Shown one piece after another: positions 7,401 through 17,300 of a stretch of DNA of 27,619 bases; position 1 is the stretch's first letter, and every line of letters begins with the position of its first letter. The stretch is taken from positions 1-27,619 of the forward strand of contig CANQHS010000004.1 in assembly GCA_947623795.1 (NCBI GenBank). The letters are read 5' to 3'. The notes under the pieces were generated by a model that worked only from the letters and a program-made list of their open reading frames with translations, was not told where the DNA came from and ran no database searches. A program made the translations under genes and the position numbers. Origin of the DNA: an uncultured Clostridia bacterium. GTDB lineage: Bacteria > Bacillota > Clostridia > Christensenellales > UBA1242.

Positions 7401-10400
7401 TCAATTTTGACTACACAGAAGAGATCACAATTGCATCTTCAAGCGATGATTTAAAATTAAAACAAGCCACCGCAGTTGAGCTCACTTCAAGCAAAGACAA
7501 CGCGGGCGAAAATAATTCTGTTTTAGTTAAATTCAATGCGAACAAAGACGAATATGACCACACATATTTGATTGAAGGGAAAGACGAATTTGATAATGTT
7601 ATTTTCAGCAAATCATTTACAAACGACCAAGCCGAGCTAGATGTTATCTCATTCTATTTAGACAAATATTTGGACGAATATTATAAAACAAATCAATCCA
7701 TTTCGGGCAGCAGGATTATCATAACCGCATATGTGCTGTCGGCGGGCGTGGACGCGGACGGAACAATTTATGTGTTCAACTCAAAGCCATCAAATAGCCT
7801 AGATTTTGAAATTGTGGACGCACCAAAAAATTTGAAAATTGAGGACAATGTTTTAACATTCGATCGCTCGCTTTCTCGATATGTTGTGGGCTATGACATA
7901 TATGCAATGCTTGACGGCGAATATGTTAAAATAAATGAAAATCTCATAACGCGAAATAGCTTCGATTTAACCTCTTATGAGGGGCGAATCACCAAACTTA
8001 AAGTGCGCGCAATCGCATCAAGCGATTTGTTCGGCTACACCAACTCGATTATCGACAACGAAATTAGCGTTATCAAACTATCGAATCCAATTGTGGAAAT
8101 TCAAAATGGCGACATCGTTATAACCTTGCCAAGCGAGGCTAGGGATATTTTAGACCAAATTCAAATCAACATTGTGGGCGGAAGAACTTTGCTCTTAAAT
8201 CTCACGGATGAAAAACTTACAAAATTGAGCGACACAAAATATAGCATTGAGCCAAGATTTTTCCTAAATTACAATGTAAGCGAAAACTTGATTGACAATG
8301 TTGAAAATGTAAAATTTCAAATATGCGTTGAAAATCTCAACTCGGACGCATTCTATCTAAATTCGGATTTTGTCTCCCTTGATTGCCGCGGAATATTTAA
8401 GCCCGCAACGCTAAATGCAATTGAGGATGACGGCCTTCAACAACTAAGTTGGACGGCGAATGAGAAAAACATAATTGACGGAACACCAATTTCGTGTGGA
8501 TATGTGTTGATGATAGAATATAACGGCGAAACATATTATTCAACCGACACAAATTTAGTTTATAAGGATGGCAAGAGTTTCAAATCCTACCCAGCAATAA
8601 TTTACAACACAAACATAAAATTCCCTTATGGATATCGCCTAAATCAATTTGGCAACAATTGCGAAATTGTTTTCTCAGCGGGAAGTTATGTTATTGGCAT
8701 TAAATCAGTTCCAGCCACACAAGACGAACACAACCTTTGCTCGTCCGACTATTTAACTCTCACCAAAACCATAATTGAGCCGCCAAAAATTTGGGCGGAA
8801 GATGGCGTTTTAAGTTGGAATACTTCTAGCGAGGTGGCGGAATATGTTGTGAAAGTTTATGCTAGTCCATTTAATGAAGTCTTGGATAGTTTCACAATCG
8901 AAAACAAATCCAACTTGGCAACCTTCGATTTCTCAAATTCCAAATTCGATAGCTATTCTGGCATCTATGGAATTAAAGTTCAAGCAGTCAGCAAAAATGA
9001 AGATGTTTTAAACAGCAATTCAACCGACATGATTTACGTCTATCGCATGCCAAAGTTGACAGAAGCGCATATCGATGACGGGGCGTTGGTGCTAAGCATT
9101 AGCCCACTCTTCTATTCAGCAGAATTAGAATTCAACTTAAATGGTCGCAAAACCTCATTTGTGTTGGACGGAAAGGCAGAAGCAGAAAAGTTTTTAAGCG
9201 GGCTTAGCATCTATTCTTGGCTTGAAATTGCAAGCAATGTTGACGAAAAAGTTAAAGCAAAAGACCTTGTTCTTGAACTAACCTCGGGCAGCACACTTCT
9301 TCCGCTCATTGAAGGCGGATTCTATAATCTAAGCGTAAAATTGATTGGCAACAGCTTTGATACGATTAACACAAATAGATTGATTGTTATCTCATCAAAG
9401 AGCAGCGAAGTTGACATAAAAATCAACAAAATAAAAACCAACACAACCGGGATCAATAAGGGCGAATACGTGTTTGATGTGGACACATTTAATTCGAACA
9501 CAAAATTTAACCACAACTTTGGCTCAACGGACAATGGCGAGTTTATTAAAGATGCACCAATCTACAAAATTCGCTTGGCAGTTGGCGGCGACATTTATGA
9601 CATCTACGCAATCGACTATAACTATTTTGAAAGTAAACTCGGAACTCTATCTTTGGGCGACTATCAAATTGCTAACAAAAACGGGCTTTATGCGTACTAT
9701 AAACTCACATATCAGTCTAGCGAAGGCGGAAAGGACATCTACTTTAACATTTTCAAAAACAACACTATTAATTTAAACAGCTCTAAGCTAGATTTCTATC
9801 CGCTCACTATAACAATCAAAAATAGCGGATTCGATTATGTTTCTAAGTCCATCTCATCAATAGACATCGCGTCTGGCGGAACGTTTAGCTTAACCACTTC
9901 AATTATGGGCGGGGATAGCAACGAGTTAGGCGAAGGATTTGTGACTAGCAATGCAAGCGAAACAAAAACCTTCATTAGATATAGAGATATTGCAGTTTCA
10001 AGCGAGGATGGATTAATTAAATTTGAGGATTTGCAACCATTTAAAAATGGCGAAGCGATTGACTATCCAATTTATGAATTGACCGTTGAGCCGCACAATA
10101 TGGCGGGGGAAACAAAATATATTTATCTATATTATGCGGGCAGTTATTATAACGGCGAGACAACGCAAAGCTATGCAATGCAGATTGCAAGCGAAAAGGG
10201 CGTGGAAGGAAAAGCAGAATTTGCCGAAATTGCAAGCAAAAATCTTGTTAATGGCTATGTCGTTTTCGACATTTCTCCAATGCTTCAACCGCTCAACTAT
10301 ATAATAAAACTTCACACCTATGCGGGACTTGGAACGGGCGACAATGCGGAGGCGGCAAAACTGCTTTTGAATTCGCGCGAAACACTATATCCAACCCCAA

Positions 10401-13060
10401 TTTCAAAATTGAACACGATAAGCGATTTTGCTCTTTCTAGCGGCGAACTCACAGCAACGATAATAACAGAAACAGCAAGCGAAACGCGAAATCTTGTGTA
10501 TATTTATGAACTCAAAGTTGAAGAAGCGGGCGGAAAAGCCTTTGTGTTTAGAATTAATTTATTAGAAGATGAAAATGTTCGAATTGTTGGCGGCAAATTC
10601 TATTATGTTCTGCCATCAAAGATAACATATAATGGCGAAAACTTTACACTATCTGCAAATAAAACTTACAACATAAAAATCCGCGCCATGGCGGGGGATA
10701 ACTTCTCGCTTCTTAATGCGGATTATTGCCTAAACTCAATTTCAGCAAGCAAACTTCCAACAATTGAGGGAAGCTCAGTTTTAGTTAAAGATGGAAAACT
10801 TAATTGGCAACTTCCAAGCGGATATAGTGAATCGCAAGTTAGAATAAAAATTGTGGTTGACGGCCAGCATACAATTTTAACCGAAGGGGTTTCAGGCGGC
10901 ATGTTCGAATTTGGCGATGCGGGCTATGCGGTGGACGGAAACACAATCATGATTGACGGAACGAAATCCATCACAGTTCAGCTCATGATTGTGGGCAACA
11001 ACAATCAGATTAGTGGCGACTATACTTCGGCAAAGAGTGTTGAGCGCCTCGTTCGCGTGGATGCGGAAAGCATCGTTTCAACTGACGGAATATTGACTTG
11101 GGAAAAGAACGAAAAAGCGGCAGGATATCTCGTTAAGTTGACCGCCTCTAACGTTAGCTACACTTTTACAACAACAGAAAATTTCATCGACTTTAGCGTG
11201 ACAGCGGATGACGATGGCAACAAAATTTCATCGGGAGTTGAGTATTCAGTTAGCATAGTGACGCTTGGAGATGAATATATAAGCTCAATGACAAGGCAAG
11301 CTAGCAAAACTTTTAAAAAATTAGAGCAGATAAATCGAGATTCAATTAAACTCATAGGCGATGAAATTAAATTTGATAGTGTTTTAGACGCAATGGGTTA
11401 TAAGGTTACAATTAATGACGGGCAAAGCGAACTTTTGGTGGGAAATGAAAACGCAACTCTTAAATTGCCAGCAAACATTTTTGGCGAATTCACAATAAAA
11501 ATCCAAGCAGTCGGAATTGGGGAAAGCAATTTCTTTAATTCCGACATTGTGACCTATACATCGACAAACGAGCGCCCTAAAAAAGTCCCAGAAGTGCTAT
11601 ACGATAGCGAAAATCGAGTTTTCTACTGGCGCGATAATGGCGAAGGGCAGAGCAAGGACCAATATCTAGTTCAATACGATTTTGGCGAATATTATTTGTC
11701 CAACAGCGGCATGCAAACTAGGCCGTTAGTGGCAACCAGCACGACTGAAATAAAGACATATTCGGGAAGCACAAAGTATTTCTATTTTGTGCCTACCATT
11801 ATGGGCGAATATGATAACTTTTCGGTCATTGTGACGCGCGCGGGCGTATATTCCGAGCCGGCGAAATACACTGAAACAGTGAAATTAAATCTTTATAGTT
11901 CGGGCGCGGGGACCAGCGATAATCCTTATTTAATAAATAGCGAAAGTGAACTTTTAAACATTGAGAAAATGCCAACGAGTTCGTTTAAACTCAACAAAAC
12001 ACTTGATTTAACTAACTATTATAATCAAATATACACGCGAATAAATTCGGGCTATATTATTGCTGAAAATTTTAGAGGTAGCCTTGATGGTGGCGGCGAA
12101 TATGCTTATTCCATAATATTGCCAAAAATTGAACTCACTAATATTGGAAGTTTTGGATTGTTTAAAAATATAGATGGCGCCACAATTTCAAATTTAACAA
12201 TTGGAAATATGACGCAAAATGTGATTCAAGCAAAATATAGTTTAAGTGCGGGGACAAGCAAAATTTCTATCGCTGGGCTAGCTTCAAGCAGTCAAAGTTC
12301 TAAAATTACAAATGTAACGGTTGCCAATTTGCAAATTCAAATTTCGCACTTAAGTTCGAGCGATAGTTTGTCTGGCGAAATTTACATTGCGGGCTTAATT
12401 GGCGAGGACAACAGTTCAACAATAACCGATTGCAAAGCAGTTTTAGCCGTTGATTATAACATTAAATCCACAAGCACGCGCTATGTTGCGGGCCTTGTTG
12501 CAAAGTGCGAAAACTCAAATTTAAGTTGGAGCACAAACGCCAACGCGGCGGTCAATTTAACCGTTGTTGCAACGTCCACGATTCGAATTTCTCGCTTGGG
12601 CGGAGTCGTTGCAAACTTCACGGCAAACAGCGGCAAAACTTGCGGAATAACAAACGCAAATGTGGAAGTTAACTTTGCAAATGTAAACGCAAGCGTTGAG
12701 GCGGGCATTGTTGGAAACGCAAACAACATTTCAATTTCAAACTGCGTTGTAGCAGGAACGGTGGGTGAAACTGTCGCACAAAAAATCGACCTTGGCGGCT
12801 TTGTTGGAATTGGAAATGGCGTTAAAATTTCCGCGTCGACTTGCAACATTAAATTTGATATTCATGCAATGTCCACAAGTGCGGACATACATATAGGTGT
12901 GGTGGCCGGCTCGCTCACTGGGGAAGGGAGCGTTTCCGCTTGCCACACAAATAGCGAAATTAGAGAAACAACAATTCTAAATTCAAATGGCGAGGTTGAA
13001 CTTGGGAAATATTCGACTTCGTCAATCGGGAATGTGGAGTGCGACTATTTAGCGGGGTGA
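4469..13060 (+). CDS. Giant surface lipoprotein: Big_2-like domain, FN3-like array, GLUG-type C-terminus (2863 aa)
   Basis: Residues 1-25 are a lipoprotein signal peptide: a Lys-containing n-region, hydrophobic core and lipobox FFGC with Cys25 as lipidated residue. Thus the protein should be anchored to the outer face of the membrane. Residues about 30-112 resemble a bacterial Ig-like Big_2 domain ('V..V.FLDKEIVLKVGEEF...AVGEGVAVIRV'). Residues about 113-2478 are many beta modules of roughly 90-110 residues with FN3-like marks. Each begins with a 'L.W' strand then 'A..Y.V.': examples are LNWSSVLNAAEYELFL, LSWNTSSEVAEYVVKV and LTWEKNEKAAGYLVKL. From residue about 2479 (GAGTSDNPYLIN) the pattern changes to GLUG-type beta-helix turns such as IAGLIG and LGGFVG. 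There is no LPxTG signal or C-terminal membrane segment. The ATG follows AAGGGGA by three bases. It is likely an adhesin or structural surface protein; the ligand is unknown. The stop TGA lies one base before the signal peptidase gene. Confidence 0.9.
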   Translation: MTKVNKKYFALIFVLTLFCAIFFGCKQEVIVQGVTFLDKEIVLKVGEEFLPNVEVYPSYSSGYTLSSSNRTVATIVEGKIKAVGEGVAVIRVRANENDLIEDIMTLKVLAESVQIQTPTVEFNKDSQTIYLNPVEFASSYTLKINDDEINLGNYFSYSLKQYDIEYGNAFDTKLNVQVKANAPTYSKAYLSSDYSQVVSIYQVKDIQNAKVEGGKLTFDANPNLNYSFKIDGENLVVESFTNGVDLTNLDEKFAGTNAVLTIEAYKDVSDVDYLSSAKAEMPIYVLDVPKNITLSDTVLNWSSVLNAAEYELFLGSEKVATIELNTFNLLSLDGNKYDEILSENELSITSAIKSNSKNLAKTKKKSTIQISRKQTPVLSANSNILSWSGSDNVELKLSYDGQNKIITTALNSFSLDDFEGGKEYAFTIKAVGEKVGDVFYLPSFESDEFKITKQSEVNLTYENIKNKILTFSSNETDNYLVYVDNIENAFSGENVGGEYTVSLDQEFEAGEHTLYVQHLGNNLEIFDSKITSITFFQFDEIKNSDIEIRNGVASIERGLFNTNANITFVVKNNAEGEKEFALGESENSILLDSENDEFFLAGEYSIVVKVEGDNSKEFSASSDTLSTKTFVVLSAPTLTLAGADSTEIRFTKIDDAVEYKIFKNSEDVHYLADGENFKFDIDLMDGEGAEFKVQSIGDGTNTLNSKFSSPLAVHRLLAPNVSFDSETNKLVVSNDNLADAVLENPYTTTLNLNPIDYTAELTLNEGENLVEIYTNAKSEFGSIRYLNSSAKQLEIKKLKAESNFAILDSYKLKITSSNTDSRCPLYVEIVCGGTTYKFSEQAGELVSSEQDIHLPLEYEADGIYTISLEKDYLSLIPTDSAFNVKIKYLPYADNIAKSEFCVQIVSFLQKATLSRDGQNIIISNLTATGDVENYALMINSTFVSLQDAEKIENSIVVSLDSFEQYLDDGINSIRAIALNFDYTEEITIASSSDDLKLKQATAVELTSSKDNAGENNSVLVKFNANKDEYDHTYLIEGKDEFDNVIFSKSFTNDQAELDVISFYLDKYLDEYYKTNQSISGSRIIITAYVLSAGVDADGTIYVFNSKPSNSLDFEIVDAPKNLKIEDNVLTFDRSLSRYVVGYDIYAMLDGEYVKINENLITRNSFDLTSYEGRITKLKVRAIASSDLFGYTNSIIDNEISVIKLSNPIVEIQNGDIVITLPSEARDILDQIQINIVGGRTLLLNLTDEKLTKLSDTKYSIEPRFFLNYNVSENLIDNVENVKFQICVENLNSDAFYLNSDFVSLDCRGIFKPATLNAIEDDGLQQLSWTANEKNIIDGTPISCGYVLMIEYNGETYYSTDTNLVYKDGKSFKSYPAIIYNTNIKFPYGYRLNQFGNNCEIVFSAGSYVIGIKSVPATQDEHNLCSSDYLTLTKTIIEPPKIWAEDGVLSWNTSSEVAEYVVKVYASPFNEVLDSFTIENKSNLATFDFSNSKFDSYSGIYGIKVQAVSKNEDVLNSNSTDMIYVYRMPKLTEAHIDDGALVLSISPLFYSAELEFNLNGRKTSFVLDGKAEAEKFLSGLSIYSWLEIASNVDEKVKAKDLVLELTSGSTLLPLIEGGFYNLSVKLIGNSFDTINTNRLIVISSKSSEVDIKINKIKTNTTGINKGEYVFDVDTFNSNTKFNHNFGSTDNGEFIKDAPIYKIRLAVGGDIYDIYAIDYNYFESKLGTLSLGDYQIANKNGLYAYYKLTYQSSEGGKDIYFNIFKNNTINLNSSKLDFYPLTITIKNSGFDYVSKSISSIDIASGGTFSLTTSIMGGDSNELGEGFVTSNASETKTFIRYRDIAVSSEDGLIKFEDLQPFKNGEAIDYPIYELTVEPHNMAGETKYIYLYYAGSYYNGETTQSYAMQIASEKGVEGKAEFAEIASKNLVNGYVVFDISPMLQPLNYIIKLHTYAGLGTGDNAEAAKLLLNSRETLYPTPISKLNTISDFALSSGELTATIITETASETRNLVYIYELKVEEAGGKAFVFRINLLEDENVRIVGGKFYYVLPSKITYNGENFTLSANKTYNIKIRAMAGDNFSLLNADYCLNSISASKLPTIEGSSVLVKDGKLNWQLPSGYSESQVRIKIVVDGQHTILTEGVSGGMFEFGDAGYAVDGNTIMIDGTKSITVQLMIVGNNNQISGDYTSAKSVERLVRVDAESIVSTDGILTWEKNEKAAGYLVKLTASNVSYTFTTTENFIDFSVTADDDGNKISSGVEYSVSIVTLGDEYISSMTRQASKTFKKLEQINRDSIKLIGDEIKFDSVLDAMGYKVTINDGQSELLVGNENATLKLPANIFGEFTIKIQAVGIGESNFFNSDIVTYTSTNERPKKVPEVLYDSENRVFYWRDNGEGQSKDQYLVQYDFGEYYLSNSGMQTRPLVATSTTEIKTYSGSTKYFYFVPTIMGEYDNFSVIVTRAGVYSEPAKYTETVKLNLYSSGAGTSDNPYLINSESELLNIEKMPTSSFKLNKTLDLTNYYNQIYTRINSGYIIAENFRGSLDGGGEYAYSIILPKIELTNIGSFGLFKNIDGATISNLTIGNMTQNVIQAKYSLSAGTSKISIAGLASSSQSSKITNVTVANLQIQISHLSSSDSLSGEIYIAGLIGEDNSSTITDCKAVLAVDYNIKSTSTRYVAGLVAKCENSNLSWSTNANAAVNLTVVATSTIRISRLGGVVANFTANSGKTCGITNANVEVNFANVNASVEAGIVGNANNISISNCVVAGTVGETVAQKIDLGGFVGIGNGVKISASTCNIKFDIHAMSTSADIHIGVVAGSLTGEGSVSACHTNSEIRETTILNSNGEVELGKYSTSSIGNVECDYLAG
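11903..13057 (+). repeat. GLUG-type protein repeat domain at the C-terminus of the first giant protein
   Basis: Residues about 2479-2863 open with the usual lead-in 'GTSDNPYLINSESEL...', then 'LDLTNYYN...', 'GSLDGGG' and 'GLFKNIDGATISNLTIG'. After this come about eight turns, each with a glycine pair or triplet (IAGLA, IAGLIG, VAGLVA, LGGVVA, EAGIVG, LGGFVG, IGVVAG) and an 'I.N..V' strand. This is the GLUG/beta-helix pattern. The domain stops abruptly after a turn, without the closing phrase (W...P.L) that ends comparable domains in the second giant protein. Confidence 0.7.
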
Positions 13061-13061
13061 A

Positions 13062-13586
13062 ATGAAAAACAAGAATTTTAAATTTTATAGTTTAAAGTTT
13101 TTGTTCATTTCAATTAATCTAACATGTCTAATTTTGTTGCTTTTTGGCTATTTCAGCATAAAAAATAACCTAGTTATTGCATCCGGCGATAGCATGATTC
13201 CCACAATTCGTAGCGGCAATGCAATTGTTTTTGAAAAACAAGAAAAATATGCCCTTTTTGAAATTGTAGTTTTTAAGATTAACGGAATTGTTATCACCCA
13301 CCGCGTTGTTGACATAAAAAACGAAAATGGGGAAACGTTTTATGTTTGTTCGGGCGATAATGTGCCTTTGTACGAACAAAAAAACAAAGATTTTAAAAAT
13401 GAATATATAAAAAATCTTTCGCTAGATGAAACGCGTGAGATAGATTCAATTCAAATCGTAAGCGAAAATGAGATTTTGGGAAAAGTTAAAGTCAATTCAA
13501 AATTTCTTGGCATCATGATTCGCTTTCGCGTTTTAATTTTGCTTTCTCTCGCCATTCCAACACTTTGGCTAATACTAAAAAAATAA
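13062..13586 (+). CDS. Signal peptidase I, SipW/archaeal type (S26B)
   Basis: A 174-residue membrane serine protease that cleaves signal peptides of exported proteins on the outer face of the membrane. An N-terminal membrane segment spans about residues 12-33. The catalytic Ser44 lies in SGDSMIPTIRSGN. The partner residue is His80 in VITHRVVDI, as in SipW and archaeal/ER enzymes, instead of the Lys of ordinary bacterial LepB. A conserved SGDNVP turn is at 97-102, and a second membrane segment is at the C-terminus (about 155-172). The ATG lies one base after the stop of the giant lipoprotein gene, with GCGGGG overlapping that gene's last codons as ribosome site, so translation is probably coupled. 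SipW-type enzymes often have dedicated substrates encoded next to them, such as TasA or camelysin. Here the neighbours are giant lipoproteins, which themselves would be cut by signal peptidase II, so the true substrate is not evident. Confidence 0.92.
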   Translation: MKNKNFKFYSLKFLFISINLTCLILLLFGYFSIKNNLVIASGDSMIPTIRSGNAIVFEKQEKYALFEIVVFKINGIVITHRVVDIKNENGETFYVCSGDNVPLYEQKNKDFKNEYIKNLSLDETREIDSIQIVSENEILGKVKVNSKFLGIMIRFRVLILLSLAIPTLWLILKK

Positions 13587-13608
13587 AAAACACCGCATGG
13601 TGTTTTTT
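13585..13608. terminator. Bidirectional terminator between the signal peptidase gene and spoIIID
   Basis: AAAAAACACC (13585-13594), loop GCAT, then GGTGTTTTTT (13599-13608): a perfect 10-bp stem with A-run on one side and T-run on the other. It therefore ends transcripts from both convergent genes. Both stop codons touch the stem. Confidence 0.9.
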
Positions 13609-13907
13609 TATAGGTCGAAGAGGGCTTCAGTTTCTTCGTTTTTGTTGATTTCTCTTTTTAGTTGTTCATATTTGTGCTTTGTGCTTTCGCCACCATGAAT
13701 ATGCTTGATGTTGAAATTTTCAACCAACAATTTTTTTACTTCCTCATATAGTGCATAATCTATATATTTTAGTTTAACGGATAAATCGTGGTGCACCGTG
13801 CTTTTGGGGATGTCAAACGCCTTTGCGGTTGCTCGAATTGTGGTGTTGTTTTCCAAAATGTAGTGGGCTAAATAGATTGGCCTTAAAGATAAATCGTCTG
13901 TGTTCAT
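13608..13907 (-). CDS. spoIIID: Sporulation transcriptional regulator SpoIIID
   Basis: A 99-residue DNA-binding protein; the family is usually about 85-95 residues. Residues about 23-46 form the helix-turn-helix (TTIRATAKAFDIPKSTVHHDLS), very close to the family pattern 'TVR.IAK.FGVSKSTVHKDL'. Residues 69-80 (HIHGGESTKHKY) match the diagnostic 'HLRGGEATKLKY' basic region that makes the second DNA contact. In Bacillus and Clostridium species SpoIIID acts in the mother cell, turning SigE-dependent genes up or down and helping the switch to SigK. The start is fixed by AAAGGAG (13914-13920) six bases upstream. The C-terminus (EINKNEETEALFDL) is acidic and a little longer than usual. It stands alone, convergent with the signal peptidase gene and divergent from the second giant gene. 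Confidence 0.93.
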   Translation of the reverse strand: MNTDDLSLRPIYLAHYILENNTTIRATAKAFDIPKSTVHHDLSVKLKYIDYALYEEVKKLLVENFNIKHIHGGESTKHKYEQLKREINKNEETEALFDL

Positions 13908-13945
13908 TGTTTTCTCCTTTAAGGCAATATACTTTTAAAAATTTC

Positions 13946-13979
13946 AAAATATAACAAAAAATGAAAAATATCGACACAA
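13946..13979 (-). promoter_or_regulatory. Candidate promoter of spoIIID
   Basis: Two readings are possible on the minus strand. A SigA-like pair is TTGTGT (13974-13979) and TGTTAT (13951-13956), 17 bases apart. A SigE-like pair is GATATT (13967-13972) and TATATTTT (13946-13953), 13 bases apart. SigE control would be expected from the family's known biology, but neither match is strong in this AT-rich spacer. Confidence 0.3.
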
Positions 13980-14259
13980 TTTTTAATTTTATATTTTTTA
14001 ATTTTTTTGAAAAAATAATTTAAATTTTAAAAAATTACATAAAAATTCAATTTTTTATTGATTTTTTGCGTAAATTTTAATATTTTTAAAAATTTTTTAT
14101 CAAATTTTTTATTTTTATTAACATTTTTTGTTTTTATCTATAAATTAGATTTTTCCGCGATTTTAATTCGATTTTAAAAAATAATTTTTAGAATTCAAAT
14201 GAAAATACAAAAATAAAAAAATTCATTTTACAAATTTCAACAAATTTCTCTAAATTATT
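13980..14259. other. AT-rich divergent intergenic region
   Basis: About 280 bases of A/T runs between spoIIID and the second giant gene. Several poly-A and poly-T stretches could curve the DNA. No open frame, riboswitch-like structure or clear operator was recognised. Confidence 0.6.
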
Positions 14260-14288
14260 TTGACTTATTTTCTATTTTTATATATAAT
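14260..14288 (+). promoter_or_regulatory. Strong SigA promoter of the second giant gene
   Basis: TTGACT (14260-14265) and TATAAT (14283-14288) lie 17 bases apart, eleven of twelve consensus positions. The expected start is near 14295, giving a leader of about 44 bases with GAGGGG (14331-14336) two bases before the ATG at 14339. The promoter suggests vegetative expression and not SigE or SigK control. Confidence 0.85.
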
Positions 14289-14338
14289 AAAAATATTAAA
14301 TAAAATTTGCAAACTAGTGCAAATTAAAGTGAGGGGCT

Positions 14339-17300
14339 ATGAAGAAAAAAGTATTTGGGTTTTTAACAGCAATCTTCCTATTGTTTGCGGGCGTGATGTT
14401 CTCCGCTTGCGGCGATAAATATAAAAATTTGGAGTTCGACATCTCTTATGCATATGATCTCGACACCGCCGATTGGAAAAATGGCGGAGAGGGTATTTCT
14501 TTGTCTTATGGTACGGAAGATGATGACTTCCATCTTGATGGAGAAACTCACGAAGGCAAGATTTATTTAAAAGTCAATATCAAGAATGTTAAAGCCAAAG
14601 ATTTGGATAGAATTGTCGTTTCTTGTTCTGCCGCTCAAAATGTGGCTTTCACTAGCCTCACTATAACCCCAGGCGGCGTTGTTGAAATTCCTATTATGGG
14701 AAAAGTTAATGACGCAACTTTAAAATTTTATGAAACTAATTCGGGCAAAAGCAAAACTATTAATTTAAACATTTATAAAAGTTTAACCGACCTAGACGCA
14801 AAAGACGGAACGCCAACCGTTGTTCAAGGTGGCAGCCCACTTGATTTGACCGAATTGAACAATATAATTTATTTGCCAGATAATCTCGACGAGCCGGACG
14901 GCGCAACCAACCAAATTGGCGTTAGCTATTCGATTTCCTCAATCGGGCAATATTCAAACGGCTCTTATAACGCAGTCTACACCAGCGCGCAAGCAATTCA
15001 AGAAAGGCTCAATCTTACAGACGATGGACTACTAAGCGTTAAATCGAGTTTTGTTATGAGCCAAAATTCCGCTTATGTTGTTCGCGTTAAGGCAACTTCG
15101 ATTTTCAAGGCGGACATCTCCACAGAATTTGATGTTTACATAATCGATAGAGTAGTTGATGGCGAAAATCTTTATAGCCCAAAAGTTTCCTATTCGTCAG
15201 ACACGCAACACGACGCAATCAGCGAAATCTATTTGTATATGAGCCAAAACGACTCAGTTCACGACCAATTCGGTCACACATCAGTTGATGTTGACCTAAG
15301 CGGATTTAATAGCGTTTACTCAGGCTCAAAACAAACTAAAAATGGCACAATAGAATATGTTCTTGCAGTTGATATCGACGGCAAAATTTTTCATTTTGGA
15401 GAGCTTGGCGAAATCAGGCATAACGATGTTGCAATCGAGGAGCAAAGCGCAAATAGATTTCATATCGTTGTGGGCAAACAAAGCGAAATTTTAAGGAACA
15501 AAATTACATTCTTTTTAAGTTTAAAAACTACGAATGCGGACGGCAGCACAAGTTATGCCGACGAGATGCTATACAAAAAAGAAATCACCCTAAACAAAAC
15601 TAGATTGGTCAGCAATGTGGTCGTCTCAGACAACAGCGAAAACTTTTCTGCCGACGTCTATGTTACAAACAATCCAAATTATAAAGGCCTTGAACTCGAC
15701 TTGCGAGTTAGGCCAGAGAATGCAATCAACAGCACAATTTTCATCACAGCAAAAGATGGCTCGGGCCTAAACGATTTGCAAATCGAAGCCTTTTCAGGCG
15801 GCATTCTCAACACGGCAAATCCAAACAGATATTCAATCTCGAGCAACAGCAAAATTAGAATTAAATTTGCAGAAGGCACAACTTCAACTAAAACATTAGT
15901 TTTCTCCGCGCAATCCACACCGTCGAATTTTGAAAATGCGGATAGAGCGGCAGAATATTGCACACTTGAAGTGACACTAAACAAACTCGTTACTGCCAAC
16001 AGCTTTGAAGTTTTCACCGATTCAAATTTGCAGAATTCAATTCAAGAAATGTTTGTTAACGTTCAAGGCAACAATGACTTATATTTAAAAGTCAACCACA
16101 ATGGCGGAAACGCGAACAACAATGGCCTTGCGGAATCTACAATCACGCTTAGCGCAGTCAATAAAAACTCACTTTTGCCGGTTAACATTTTTGTTGGCAG
16201 CAATGGCGAAACGCTAAGCCAAATTGACCTAACAAACGCAACGCGCGTTACCACCTCCGAGCAGTTAGGCTACAACACCTATCGCATCATCCTTTCCAAT
16301 GTGAGAAAGGACCAACAAGTGATTTTAAGTGTGCAAGCAAACGACACCACAACGGGCAATGTAATTCTCGATTATTCGATAAATCTAACTGGCGTTTATG
16401 TCGTTCGAAATGAAAATCGAAATAATTTTTATGTTAACCCAACTTCGGGGGATCTCACTAACGGCGCAATTAAGTTTGACGAAATAAATAATAGCCGCCC
16501 AGATTTGAAAGTGGAAAACTTTGCAATAAAGAGCGAGGTTACTGCCGAGTTTGTAGTTTCGGGCTATGCTGGAGATGCGGGCGATGCATCCCCAGACGCA
16601 GTTGCTAGCATAAAAGTTTCGGCAAACCACCTTTTCAATAACCACCCATTTTTGTCCCGCACGATGAGCATAACAACGCTAAATTCATATATGTTCAACC
16701 TTATGAGCAGAAGCCGCGGCAAGACGGCAGTTTTGGATTTGACTGTGGGCTATTATACTTTCGATCAAGCCACAAATTCGATTGTTAAATCCGAAACTCA
16801 AATGCGCCTCAATGTTGCAGTTGTTGAAACAATAAATTCAATAAGCTACGACAATTTGGAAAAAGCAAGGCTAAGCTATATTAATGACGAATTTGAACAA
16901 ATCGCAACAACAAGTTTTAGATTTTTCACAAATTCAAATGTGACAGAAACGATAAGTTTTACAGGCACAAGCGATGATGTGGATGATGTTATTAAAAAAG
17001 AACATATTTCTCAACTTCAAATCAATTTCGAAGAGGACGAAAATATCTCGGTTGTTTTAAAATATAAAGACAATGAAATTGAATTAAAAAATGGCGACAT
17101 TTTAAATATAAATGCGTTGTTAGGAAATGATGATTACCTCGACATTTTGTCCGATTATATTTATGTTAAATTAAATGGGCAACCAAATCGCGCGAACTTT
17201 GCAATAACTTTCACGGCAATCCAATTTGATGAGCTAACCAATGTTCAATCGGGCGCTATAAATTTGGTTATTGAAGAATATGTTCCCGTTAAAAACATAA

